Positions 6,575 through 14,442 of a stretch of 36,555 nucleotides of DNA are shown here, piece after piece. Every line of letters starts with the position of its first letter. Within the stretch, counting starts at the first letter, position 1. A program made the translations under genes and the position numbers. Source of the stretch: an uncultured Bacteroidales bacterium (lineage in GTDB: Bacteria > Bacteroidota > Bacteroidia > Bacteroidales > Bacteroidaceae). The stretch covers positions 1 through 36,555 of the forward strand of contig CALDKD010000038.1 in the NCBI GenBank assembly GCA_937898885.1, read 5' to 3'. Under the pieces are notes generated by a model, which saw nothing but the letters and a program-made list of their open reading frames with translations, made no database searches and was not told the DNA's origin.

Positions 6575-8254
6575 TCAATAACGGAAGCTGCTGCCTCCCA
6601 CAAACTCACGGATAATGGAGGTTGGAGGTATCTCCTTGTCGCTAAGCGGCACAAGGTAACTGAGCATATTTATCAGGCGCTTCGCCTCGGCATACTCCGG
6701 ACAATTCTGCGGAACCTCGCGCAGCAGATCCTCCACAAAGGGCTTGATAACCGCAATCTCATATACAAGGGCTGTATTGAAGAACACATCGGCATTCTCC
6801 CGGTATGGAAGTATCCACTTTATCTCACCGGCACGGACACTGCCCCAGCAGGACAATGTGTCGCGGGCGGTACGGTTTCGCTGTACGGCGTCGCGTGAGA
6901 TACGGCGCATAAGACGATTGTCAGTAGCTGAGATTCTCACGTGGTCATCAAGCGAGAGAGATGTCATAGGCGATACATATATCCGGAAAGTCTGCTCTGG
7001 CTCTATCTCAGTCAGAAGCTTCGGATTCAAGCCGTGAAGTCCCTCAATGATAAATGTGCAGCCTGGTATTGATACCTGTCTGTTGTTCTGACGATACTCT
7101 TTCTCGCCTGTCACGAAATTGTATGTAGGCAAGTCCACAGGCTCTGCATTCAGCAAAGATTTAAGGCATCTGTTGAACAGTCTGACATCAAGAGCCTCCA
7201 GGCACTCATAATCATATTTACCCTCGGCATCGCGCGGAGTCTCCACGCGATTCACAAAGAAATCATCCAGAGAGACAGGATAAGACTCACGTCCGATAGT
7301 CTCCAAGGCCACCTCAAGGCGCTTGCTGAATGTGGTCTTACCCGAAGATGACGGACCGGCAATCAGGACAATGCGCTTGCCTGAGGCAGCGATAGCCTCG
7401 GCTATCTGCGAGATTTTTCTCTCCTGCAATGACTCTGCGACCTTAATAAGCCATCCGCTTCCACGGCGTCCCATACAGTTTGCGTTAATCTCGCCTACAT
7501 TTGACGCGTGCATTCTCTTGTTCCATTCCGCACTCTCGCGGCAGACCTCAAGCTCTTGTGACGGGATAACCACCTGACCATTCCAGGCCGACTCGTAATG
7601 CTCGGGAACGGATATCATAAGCCCGCCCTCGCAAGGCTTTATCTGAAAATCGGAAATATATCTGGTAGAGAAAGCGAGTGGCACGTATGAGTACTCAATA
7701 TGCTGCCCCATCTTGTAATATGACGCATACAAGTCGTGATAGTTGTCCAGGAGCATCACTATATCGTTTCTACCAGCCTTACGGAATTTCTCCACCACGA
7801 CAGCTGTCTCATCCTCAACAAGCTCTATCGGGATATCGGCCTCGCAGATCTTTCTGACACGTTCCACCAGTGAGGATATGACCTTCTCCACATCTTGCTC
7901 ATAACCTTCCTCGCCCGCTGTGGAATATGTGCAGAACATATCTCCGGCTGAGATGTGTGTCAGCTTGAATGAGCCTTCCGGATATAGTTCCTCAAAAGCA
8001 GATGCTACGACAAAGACCAAAGTAGGGATGTACACGTGACGGCCGTCATAGGAATCGACAGACACGAACTCTACCTGTTTCGGGTGGTAAAGCTCCATAC
8101 TCATACACTCCATCCGGTTGTTTACCTTTGCAACGATAGGAGAAAAGCCAAGTTCCCCCTCAATTTGCTCGGCAACCTCCATAAGACTGATGCCGTTTGG
8201 AACGAACAGTTCCTTTCCTGTATTGATACACTGTACTTTGATTGTCCTTGCCAT
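6575..8254 (-). CDS. Uridine kinase-like nucleoside kinase with N-terminal TGS/ThrRS-like region
   Basis: 559 residues, far longer than classical Udk (about 210). Residues about 1-65 look like a TGS ubiquitin-like domain (VPNGISLMEVAEQI), and 65-250 resemble the second additional domain of threonyl-tRNA synthetase. Residues about 290-490 are a P-loop PRK/uridine kinase: Walker A GPSSSGKTT (300-308), then SLDDFFVNR, YDYECLEALD, LPTYNF and FIIEGLHGL, the usual URK order. The likely reaction is NTP-dependent phosphorylation of uridine/cytidine or a related nucleoside. This architecture is known in Bacteroidetes and Firmicutes. It begins 24 bp after the alarmone-synthetase stop and probably ends that operon; the TGS domain hints at a regulatory role (inference). 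Confidence 0.85.
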   Translation of the reverse strand: MARTIKVQCINTGKELFVPNGISLMEVAEQIEGELGFSPIVAKVNNRMECMSMELYHPKQVEFVSVDSYDGRHVYIPTLVFVVASAFEELYPEGSFKLTHISAGDMFCTYSTAGEEGYEQDVEKVISSLVERVRKICEADIPIELVEDETAVVVEKFRKAGRNDIVMLLDNYHDLYASYYKMGQHIEYSYVPLAFSTRYISDFQIKPCEGGLMISVPEHYESAWNGQVVIPSQELEVCRESAEWNKRMHASNVGEINANCMGRRGSGWLIKVAESLQERKISQIAEAIAASGKRIVLIAGPSSSGKTTFSKRLEVALETIGRESYPVSLDDFFVNRVETPRDAEGKYDYECLEALDVRLFNRCLKSLLNAEPVDLPTYNFVTGEKEYRQNNRQVSIPGCTFIIEGLHGLNPKLLTEIEPEQTFRIYVSPMTSLSLDDHVRISATDNRLMRRISRDAVQRNRTARDTLSCWGSVRAGEIKWILPYRENADVFFNTALVYEIAVIKPFVEDLLREVPQNCPEYAEAKRLINMLSYLVPLSDKEIPPTSIIREFVGGSSFRY

Positions 8255-8278
8255 AATAGTCTTGATTAATCCGCAAAC

Positions 8279-9391
8279 TTATACGTTCTTCATAAAAGGC
8301 AGATGCGAGGCCTTGTCGAAAATCCTTGATGCCCGTTCCTGATTATACGGAGACTCTCCGTTCAGAGACTCAAACATCCATACCAGTCCCATAACCCCCA
8401 AGCCTTTCTTCAGTATATAAACGATGCACAGGTTCTGAACTGCCACGACTGAAGATATAATGTCAAGGTCAGTGCCGCCAATCTGCATTGTGGCAAGCTG
8501 GAAGGCATCATCACTATTGTCCTTGATCATTCGCTCGATATCTCCAAGCGTATGGAACTGAAGCTGATTCCTGAATACTTTCAAATATGGTTTCAGCGAT
8601 GTCTCGTGTATCTCAGCCTGATTTATAGCGGCTATCCTGCGGTTCAGCTTGTCAAATGGCTTAAGCTTGAGGTAATTGTCAAATGAGTCGCCATTGAGCG
8701 AGACCTCCTCGAAATTACCGCTTGCCACCAGTTCGGTAACCTTCCTGCGGTAATCTGTCAAAGAGACACGAATGCGGCTGAACTCATCGTCAGCCAGCTC
8801 CAGCATTCCCGCCAGTCTGTTGAGATTGCGCAGATACTCCACAGGAATCTCTATTCCGGACTTATACCCTATATCGTGATAAATCTGAGCCCACATGTGT
8901 TGCAGTGTGGTGCGCATCTGAATCTCGAAGCGGATTTTGTTAAGTTCCGGGTATTCAGGATCTGAATAGAGTGATTCCGGAATCCTGCAAATATAATGAA
9001 GTGACAGGTAGCCGAAACGGTCAAGCTGAAGCATCTTGCGCTTATCCACCGAGTTCTCCCAGTCAACATCGAACAATCCCTCCACCAGGGCGGATATCTT
9101 ATCCACATCTTCTGTGTAGTAAGTAATGACCCTGGTACCGACAATGTCCGTTATGTCATATATGGAAGAGTATTTCTGACCTTTATGCTCAAGCTTACCT
9201 GCCAGACTCTGCTCTGTCTTGACGCGTCCCTCCACCGCGGTTACAAAAATGCCATTATTATCAAGAGCCTGACGTATGGCATTCAGAACCACATCCTTGA
9301 TTTTGTGACACGTTGACCACACTGTACGATACTCTTCCAGAATCATCGTACAATGCAGGTCCAGTCCGTATTTCTCTACGCTGTCCTCCAT
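8279..9391 (-). CDS. RelA/SpoT-type (p)ppGpp synthetase, small alarmone synthetase with C-terminal extension
   Basis: 370 residues. Residues about 20-215 are a RelA_SpoT synthetase domain: GRVKTE (55-60), DIVGTRVI (82-89), RFGYLSLHY (125-133) and EIQMRTTLQHMWAQIYHD (156-173), carrying the expected metal/nucleotide Asp and the catalytic Glu. There is no HD hydrolase domain and no TGS/ACT regulatory region, so it should only make alarmone (GTP/GDP + ATP to (p)ppGpp). Residues 216-370 form an unrecognised helical extension, longer than in RelQ/RelP. Sits 44 bp downstream of the STAS gene with a GC-rich hairpin (9405-9425) between, suggesting expression with, but at a different level from, the partner-switching genes. 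Confidence 0.82.
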   Translation of the reverse strand: MEDSVEKYGLDLHCTMILEEYRTVWSTCHKIKDVVLNAIRQALDNNGIFVTAVEGRVKTEQSLAGKLEHKGQKYSSIYDITDIVGTRVITYYTEDVDKISALVEGLFDVDWENSVDKRKMLQLDRFGYLSLHYICRIPESLYSDPEYPELNKIRFEIQMRTTLQHMWAQIYHDIGYKSGIEIPVEYLRNLNRLAGMLELADDEFSRIRVSLTDYRRKVTELVASGNFEEVSLNGDSFDNYLKLKPFDKLNRRIAAINQAEIHETSLKPYLKVFRNQLQFHTLGDIERMIKDNSDDAFQLATMQIGGTDLDIISSVVAVQNLCIVYILKKGLGVMGLVWMFESLNGESPYNQERASRIFDKASHLPFMKNV

Positions 9392-9404
9392 AACAGAATA
9401 TTCA

Positions 9405-9425
9405 TCCGGCTATTAAAAAGCCGGA
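9405..9425 (-). promoter_or_regulatory. Intercistronic GC-rich hairpin before alarmone synthetase gene
   Basis: A 7-bp perfect stem (TCCGGCT / AGCCGGA) with a 7-nt A/T loop lies between the STAS stop and the synthetase ATG, ending 13 nt before that ATG. On the minus strand it is not followed by a T-run, so it is more likely an mRNA processing, stability or translation-control element than a terminator. Confidence 0.5.
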
Positions 9426-9435
9426 CCGGGCATTA

Positions 9436-9738
9436 TCAGATAATCTTAATGATGCTTGAGAAGCCGGTGATGTCGAACACCTCCTTCACCTGAGGACGCA
9501 TATTCCTCATTACCATACTCCCACCCTGCTGGTTCACATATTTCTGAAGCATCAGAAACATACGGAGTCCCTGGCTGGAGGTATATTCCATCTCAGTGCA
9601 GTCAAGCTCAATCTCAGACTTCCCACTTGCCATAAGAGGAGCGATATCTTTCTGGAACTGCTCTACATTTGTAGTATCAAGTCTGCCCTCAAGTACAACA
9701 TCGTACTTGTTACCCTCCTGATTAATAGTTACATTCAT
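9436..9738 (-). CDS. STAS-domain anti-sigma-factor antagonist (RsbV/SpoIIAA type)
   Basis: 100 residues, the usual size of a single STAS domain. The loop YTSSQGLRMFL (52-62) contains the Ser54/Ser55 position phosphorylated by the cognate kinase in SpoIIAA/RsbV proteins; D-x-S-S-G is changed to T-S-S-Q-G but the serines are kept. When dephosphorylated, such proteins bind the HATPase partner and release its target. The HATPase and the PP2C phosphatase expected to act on it are encoded just upstream (12602-13006 and 9751-11649; 12 bp from the latter). The final target is not evident: Bacteroidetes lack sigma-B, so it may not be a sigma factor. Confidence 0.88.
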   Translation of the reverse strand: MNVTINQEGNKYDVVLEGRLDTTNVEQFQKDIAPLMASGKSEIELDCTEMEYTSSQGLRMFLMLQKYVNQQGGSMVMRNMRPQVKEVFDITGFSSIIKII

Positions 9739-9750
9739 AGTTCGTCAATA

Positions 9751-11649
9751 TTAAAATTTTATAATCATTATCGTTATATCATCATTTTGCTCATTGCCAC
9801 ATGTGAATTCCCTGACGCTGTTCAAAAGGCTGTCGGCGATACTTCCGGCCTCTGACTCACAAGAGATTCCGGAAGCCCACTCAAGCAATCGCTCCTCGCC
9901 ATATTGAACCTTGTCATCTCTCTCCGCCTCTGTTACTCCGTCAGTATAGAGTACAAGTATCGTGCCAGCAGGGAATGTCACTTTCTGCTCCTGATAATCA
10001 AAGCCCTCCCACACGCCTATCGTGAGATTGGCTTTCTGCTCAAGATAGTATGGCTTTCGTCCAGGCTCGACAACCACCATCGGATTATGGCCGCAGTTAC
10101 AATAAGTCATCTCACCTGTATTGAGATCAAGTTTTCCGGCAAACAAGGTCACAAACATACCGGTCGCATTATCCTTGCTGATGGTATCGTTTACCTTGTT
10201 TATCTTCTGAGACATTGACAAGCCAAGTGATGACGTGATTCGCAGTGAGCTGCAGGTAAGCGCCATAAACATAGCCGCAGGCACGCCCTTTCCCGAGACA
10301 TCTCCCACCGAGAAGAACAGGAGATTGTCTGACAGCAAGAAATCATACAAGTCACCTCCAACTTCCCTCGCGGGAATCACCATGGCAGACAAATCCACCT
10401 TGTCGTTCTTTGGGAAGTTCTGCGGAGACATCACCCTTTGTATCTCGTGAGCGATATGCAGCTCGCTCTCCATCCTCTCCTTCTTTGCGGTAGTTGACTG
10501 AAGCTCCGATATATACGTCTTCAGAGACGACTGCATCTCTGAGAAAGAGTCTCTCAGCTGACCAATCTCATCCCTGGTCTTGATTTCAGGTAATTCCGCA
10601 TCAAAATCGCCATCCGCCACCTTGCGTGCGGCATTTGAGAAATCCATTATAGGAGTTACCGCCGTACTTATAGCTCTTTTGCAGAAAAGGAAGAGAAGGG
10701 CAAGAGAGATCAGGCCCAGTATGGCAATGAACAAATGCATTTGCGAGCTGCGCCTAAGGACCTCATCATACGAGCAGGTAATGCTTACTGACCAGCCGTT
10801 CGACAATGTGCTGAAGACTGCGAACATAATGTCCTGTCCTATATTGTAGCGCTCCATACCTTTCTCGCCGTTCAGCATTTTCCGGGCTATCCTGAGCACA
10901 TCATCCGAGCCGGTCTCTTTGGCGTAAGAGAGCAAGGTCTCTCCTGTTGATATGCCTTCAATATCCGTTGCGATGAATGATCCGTTCCTGCTGATCATCA
11001 TAATCTGCGAGTTGTCGTACGGTTTTACCGATGATATCATCTCAGCCAGGCCCTCAAGTGACAAATCGGCAGTTACAACACCCTGCAGCTCACCGTCTGA
11101 GTCAATCAGAGGATAACTGTAGGTTGCCACCACCTGATTGACACCGCCCTCATCAAAATAGGGCTCACTCCAGACTGGCTTGCCAAGCAATGCCGGTATC
11201 TGATACCAGTCAAGATAGAAGTAATCGTAATCCTCATTTCCCAACTGAATTGTCACCACAGAGCCTGTGTCAGGATCTATGTATGAATAGGGAGAGAAGA
11301 AATGCTCACCTGGGTAATAATCAGGTCTGAGCGCGACAGCAGAGCCTACAAGAGAAGGATTGCTTATTACCGTCTGGCGTGTAATATAATACAGATGATC
11401 CTTGTTGTCAAGACTTTCCCGGGCCACCCACGCGACATTCTGGACCGCGGACTCAGCCGAGCGCAGGTTTTCCTCCATCTCCTTTACCGATGCCTCAAGC
11501 ATGTTTGCCACAGACTTCTCAGAGACATCGGCAATAATCAGATGTGACAACACCCCCATTATGAAGAGCATAATGACAAGCAGCAAAGTAATGCTGGCCA
11601 CAATACTGCGGCTCAGCCTTTTTGCAAAAGAGACCTTCCGTTCCTTCAT
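9751..11649 (-). CDS. Membrane sensor phosphatase: Cache-HAMP-PP2C (SpoIIE/RsbU type)
   Basis: 632 residues. TM1 about 18-40; periplasmic dCache-like sensor about 45-300, including YSYPLIDSDGELQGVVTADLS; TM2 about 304-323; HAMP about 325-380; a short coiled coil 380-400; PP2C/SpoIIE phosphatase 410-632 with metal-binding GGDLYDF (431-437), GDVSGKGVPAA (449-459) and LYTDGVTEA near the end. Predicted role: dephosphorylate the STAS protein encoded next when an extracytoplasmic ligand is sensed. Its start overlaps the end of the periplasmic binding protein gene by 4 nt (ATGA), which suggests that protein presents the ligand to the Cache domain (inference). Confidence 0.92.
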   Translation of the reverse strand: MKERKVSFAKRLSRSIVASITLLLVIMLFIMGVLSHLIIADVSEKSVANMLEASVKEMEENLRSAESAVQNVAWVARESLDNKDHLYYITRQTVISNPSLVGSAVALRPDYYPGEHFFSPYSYIDPDTGSVVTIQLGNEDYDYFYLDWYQIPALLGKPVWSEPYFDEGGVNQVVATYSYPLIDSDGELQGVVTADLSLEGLAEMISSVKPYDNSQIMMISRNGSFIATDIEGISTGETLLSYAKETGSDDVLRIARKMLNGEKGMERYNIGQDIMFAVFSTLSNGWSVSITCSYDEVLRRSSQMHLFIAILGLISLALLFLFCKRAISTAVTPIMDFSNAARKVADGDFDAELPEIKTRDEIGQLRDSFSEMQSSLKTYISELQSTTAKKERMESELHIAHEIQRVMSPQNFPKNDKVDLSAMVIPAREVGGDLYDFLLSDNLLFFSVGDVSGKGVPAAMFMALTCSSLRITSSLGLSMSQKINKVNDTISKDNATGMFVTLFAGKLDLNTGEMTYCNCGHNPMVVVEPGRKPYYLEQKANLTIGVWEGFDYQEQKVTFPAGTILVLYTDGVTEAERDDKVQYGEERLLEWASGISCESEAGSIADSLLNSVREFTCGNEQNDDITIMIIKF

Positions 11650-12605
11650 TGCCTTATCAGTTCATTATACTCAACTTTCCTGTCTATCAGACCGGTGGAA
11701 TACATATCGTCAACGATGTTGTCAAAGACATCCTTTGGCATAGGCGAGAAATCAGCCACACCTGAGCGAGGATTCACCTGAAGGTCAAGATACGCGTCCA
11801 GCATCTGCCTCTCAAGGACATTGTTGGTAATCACGTGCGCCTCATCAACATACTTGCGCGATATCCTCAATGCCTCCTCCTTATTCTCACGGGCCCAGTT
11901 CCAGCCTCGCCGCGAGGCACGTACAAATTTATCAATATCATCCTGATGGTCTCTCCAATATTCCTCAGTCACCACAAGTCCGTCCTCAGGGATGTCATAT
12001 CCCTGTTCGGAAAAGCGTAGGATGTTCTCCTCTGCGATGTCACCGACAGCAAGCTCAAGCCTTATCAGCTCACTGTAAGAGAAGCACAAGGTAGCATCCA
12101 CAGCACCATAGACAAACAGATTAATGCCATTAATAAAGGAAATCCACCTGACATCGACATTCTCACGGGCCGCAAGGATATCACATATCTCATGAAATCC
12201 CATCTTCCATCTACCCAGCCTCTTTCCTGCGAGATCCGATATGGAGTTTATCGGTGAGTGTGACACGCAGCACAATCCTGTCTTTTGAGTCACCTGCATT
12301 ATATTGACAAGCTTTTTTCCCTTGCTTCTGCTGACAATTGTCTGGAGTGTCTGCATACCGGCAATCTGCGCACGCCCGGACTCAAGCATGTCAAAAGCGC
12401 TCTCTGAAGAGTGCAAACCTGGATGAAGTATTGTCACATCAAGCCCCTCCTCAGCGAAAAAGCCCTTCTCATAAGCCACATAGAATCCAGCGAACTGTGA
12501 TTGAGGAGTCCATTGCGGCACGAAAGTGATGTTCTGTGCGGGCGCGGACAGCGTTACCATCAGCAGAAGCGCAGGCAATATGAGTCGGGCAGATCTCATT
12601 CTCAA
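11646..12605 (-). CDS. Periplasmic binding protein, NMT1/THI5-like, without transporter
   Basis: 319 residues. Signal peptide about 1-23 ending APAQ, no lipobox. The opening ITFVPQWTPQSQFAGFYVAYEKGFFAEEGLDV is characteristic of NMT1/THI5-like (SsuA/TauA/ThiY-type) solute-binding proteins, followed by GRAQIAG, the interlobe SISDLAGKRLG and a second lobe to about 300. Family ligands include pyrimidine precursors of thiamine, sulfonates and similar small molecules; which applies is not visible. No ABC permease or ATPase for uptake lies nearby. Instead the gene sits between the HATPase and the sensor phosphatase with 4-nt overlaps on both sides, so it more likely serves as a ligand-binding input for signalling. 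Confidence 0.85.
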   Translation of the reverse strand: MRMRSARLILPALLLMVTLSAPAQNITFVPQWTPQSQFAGFYVAYEKGFFAEEGLDVTILHPGLHSSESAFDMLESGRAQIAGMQTLQTIVSRSKGKKLVNIMQVTQKTGLCCVSHSPINSISDLAGKRLGRWKMGFHEICDILAARENVDVRWISFINGINLFVYGAVDATLCFSYSELIRLELAVGDIAEENILRFSEQGYDIPEDGLVVTEEYWRDHQDDIDKFVRASRRGWNWARENKEEALRISRKYVDEAHVITNNVLERQMLDAYLDLQVNPRSGVADFSPMPKDVFDNIVDDMYSTGLIDRKVEYNELIRQ

Positions 12606-13006
12606 CTGATTTTCTTATACATTGTCAAACGGTTCTCACCATTCTCATACGTGTAGCGTATGTCATCCATCATTTGCTTGCAAAGGAAGATTCCGAGACC
12701 GCCTATTGGCCTGTCCTCAATAGCCAGAGTAATGTCCGGATCCTCCTTCTCCAACGGATTGAACCTCACGCCGGCGTCCTTGAACGATATCTCAAGCACG
12801 CCATCCTCAATTCTGGTACCCACCTCAACAAAGCCGTTGCCATCCTTGTAGGCATAGCTGACTATATTTTCCACAACCTCCTCTATACACAGACGAATTT
12901 TGAACTGAAGCTCCATATTGTCTGTCATATCCTCAGATTGCATCAATGTCTCAATAATCTCCGCAGTCTTTCCCGCAATCGGATCAAACTTTATTGTCAT
13001 AATCAA
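12602..13006 (-). CDS. RsbW/SpoIIAB-like anti-sigma-type serine kinase (HATPase)
   Basis: 134 residues, a lone GHKL ATPase domain of the HATPase_c_2 type. N-box EEVVENIVSYAY (42-53), G1 box FKDAGVRF (75-82) and G2 box GGLGIFLCKQMMDDI (102-116) are present. Such proteins phosphorylate the serine of a STAS antagonist and bind a target, classically a sigma factor. First gene of the partner-switching operon: a promoter lies about 20 bp upstream and the next gene overlaps by 4 nt. An alternative ATG two codons downstream (13000) is equally possible. Confidence 0.9.
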   Translation of the reverse strand: MIMTIKFDPIAGKTAEIIETLMQSEDMTDNMELQFKIRLCIEEVVENIVSYAYKDGNGFVEVGTRIEDGVLEISFKDAGVRFNPLEKEDPDITLAIEDRPIGGLGIFLCKQMMDDIRYTYENGENRLTMYKKIS

Positions 13007-13025
13007 TAATACCTGTAAATAGACA

Positions 13026-13057
13026 CAAATTTATGAAATAACGTTGACAAGCACAAC
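13026..13057 (-). promoter_or_regulatory. Promoter of partner-switching operon
   Basis: On the minus strand GTTG (13054-13057), 20 bp, then TAAATTTG (13026-13033): a full TAnnTTTG -7 box and a -33 box with one mismatch. Predicted transcription start near 13019, about 13 nt before the HATPase ATG, so a very short leader. It lies in the 79-bp gap after the M20 dipeptidase stop and separates the two long minus-strand operons. Confidence 0.7.
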
Positions 13058-13085
13058 TTTTCAAAACCGGTTCTTAAGCATTTGC

Positions 13086-14432
13086 TCAATAATTGTCATA
13101 AAACAGCGCAATGGATTCCATTCCGGCAAAAAAATGCCTGAGAAGGAAACTCTCATTAGGAGAATGAATCGTATCTCGTTCCAAGCCAAAGCCCATCAGA
13201 AGCGGGTCAATGCCAAGCTCCTTCTGAAACTCAGCCAGAATGGCGATGCTGCCACCGCCGCGGCTAGGCACAGGCTTTATTCCATACACGCTCTCCATTG
13301 CCTTTGAGGCAGCCTGATAGGCATCGGATGAGATTGGTATCAGGAAACCGTCGCCGCCCTCGTAAGGAGTCACATCAACCCTGACATATGGAGGAGTTAT
13401 ATTTCGGATATGCTCAGTGAAAAGTCTCGTAATATCCGCAGCACGCTGGTCCGGCACAAGCCTCATGGACACTTTAGCATAGGCCTCGGACGGCAGGACG
13501 GTCTTGGCACCCTGGCCGGTATATCCGCCCCATATTCCACAGACATCCAGGCAAGGACGTATTCCCGTACGCTCCATCGTGGTATAGCCGGCCTCGCCAC
13601 GCACCTCCTTTATGTTAAGGAAGCTCTTGTACTCCTCCAGATCAAAAGGCGCATGCGAGAGCATCTCGCGGTCCTCGTCCGACAGTTCCACAACTTTATC
13701 ATAGAAGCCGGGCACTGTAATCCGGCCGTTCTCATCAATCAACGATGATATTATGTCGCAAAGCACATTGATAGGATTTGCTACAGCACCGCCGTAATGG
13801 CCTGAGTGCAAGTCCTTGTCCGGCCCGGTTACCTTCAATTCCAGATACGCGAGTCCACGCATACCGCAATTAATAGAAGGGACCTTATCTGATATCATTG
13901 TAGTATCCGACACAAGGCAGATGTCAGCCTTGAGAAGCTCACGGTTACAGCGTATGAATTCCGGCAGCGAGGGACTGCCAATCTCCTCCTCACCCTCAAA
14001 AATGAATTTGACGTTATGGCGCAGCTTTCCGGTACGTACCAGAAACTCAAAAGCCTTGATGTGCATGAAGAGCTGTCCTTTGTCATCATTGGCACCACGG
14101 CACCAGATAGCGCCATCGTGAATCACCGGCTCAAACGGATCAGTATTCCACTTCTCCAGCGGTTCCGGCGGCTGTACGTCATAATGGCCGTAAACCAGAA
14201 CTGTCTTGTATGAGGGATTGAGCATCTTGCAGCCATACACCACAGGATTTCCTGATGTTGGCATTACCTCTGCCTTATCCGCGCCAGCCTCAAGCAAAAG
14301 TCCGGCCAGACGGTCAGCACACCGCGACATATCATTCTTATGCTCAGCCCTCGCACTGATGGAAGGAATTCTTAGAATAGAGAAGAGTTCCTCAAAAAAA
14401 CGATTTTTATTAGCCTCAATATATTCTCTCAT
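13086..14432 (-). CDS. M20-family dipeptidase
   Basis: 448 residues from the ATG at 14430-14432; a start 51 bp upstream would overlap the preceding gene and adds a non-homologous tail. Metal-site residues in order: His83 and Asp85 (YGHYDVQPPEPLEKW), bridging Asp116 (RGANDDKGQ), catalytic Glu148-Glu149 region (EGEEEIGS), Asp176 (VSDTTMI) and a C-terminal His in TIHSPNE. This is the carnosinase/DapE-like dipeptidase branch, with a dimerisation domain inserted about residues 200-330. No signal peptide, so cytosolic hydrolysis of di- or small peptides. It ends the HprK-like/PqqD operon, 10 nt after the TapB-like gene. Whether it serves that system or is housekeeping is unclear. Confidence 0.9.
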   Translation of the reverse strand: MREYIEANKNRFFEELFSILRIPSISARAEHKNDMSRCADRLAGLLLEAGADKAEVMPTSGNPVVYGCKMLNPSYKTVLVYGHYDVQPPEPLEKWNTDPFEPVIHDGAIWCRGANDDKGQLFMHIKAFEFLVRTGKLRHNVKFIFEGEEEIGSPSLPEFIRCNRELLKADICLVSDTTMISDKVPSINCGMRGLAYLELKVTGPDKDLHSGHYGGAVANPINVLCDIISSLIDENGRITVPGFYDKVVELSDEDREMLSHAPFDLEEYKSFLNIKEVRGEAGYTTMERTGIRPCLDVCGIWGGYTGQGAKTVLPSEAYAKVSMRLVPDQRAADITRLFTEHIRNITPPYVRVDVTPYEGGDGFLIPISSDAYQAASKAMESVYGIKPVPSRGGGSIAILAEFQKELGIDPLLMGFGLERDTIHSPNESFLLRHFFAGMESIALFYDNY

Positions 14433-14442
14433 AATCGCACAG

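Noticed and set aside
6575..8254. Threonyl-tRNA synthetase fragment
   Set aside because: Only the N-terminal TGS/SAD-like part resembles ThrRS; the C-terminal half is an intact P-loop nucleoside kinase.
11646..12605. Component of a thiamine-precursor or sulfonate ABC importer
   Set aside because: No permease or importer ATPase is nearby and the gene is locked into a signalling operon.
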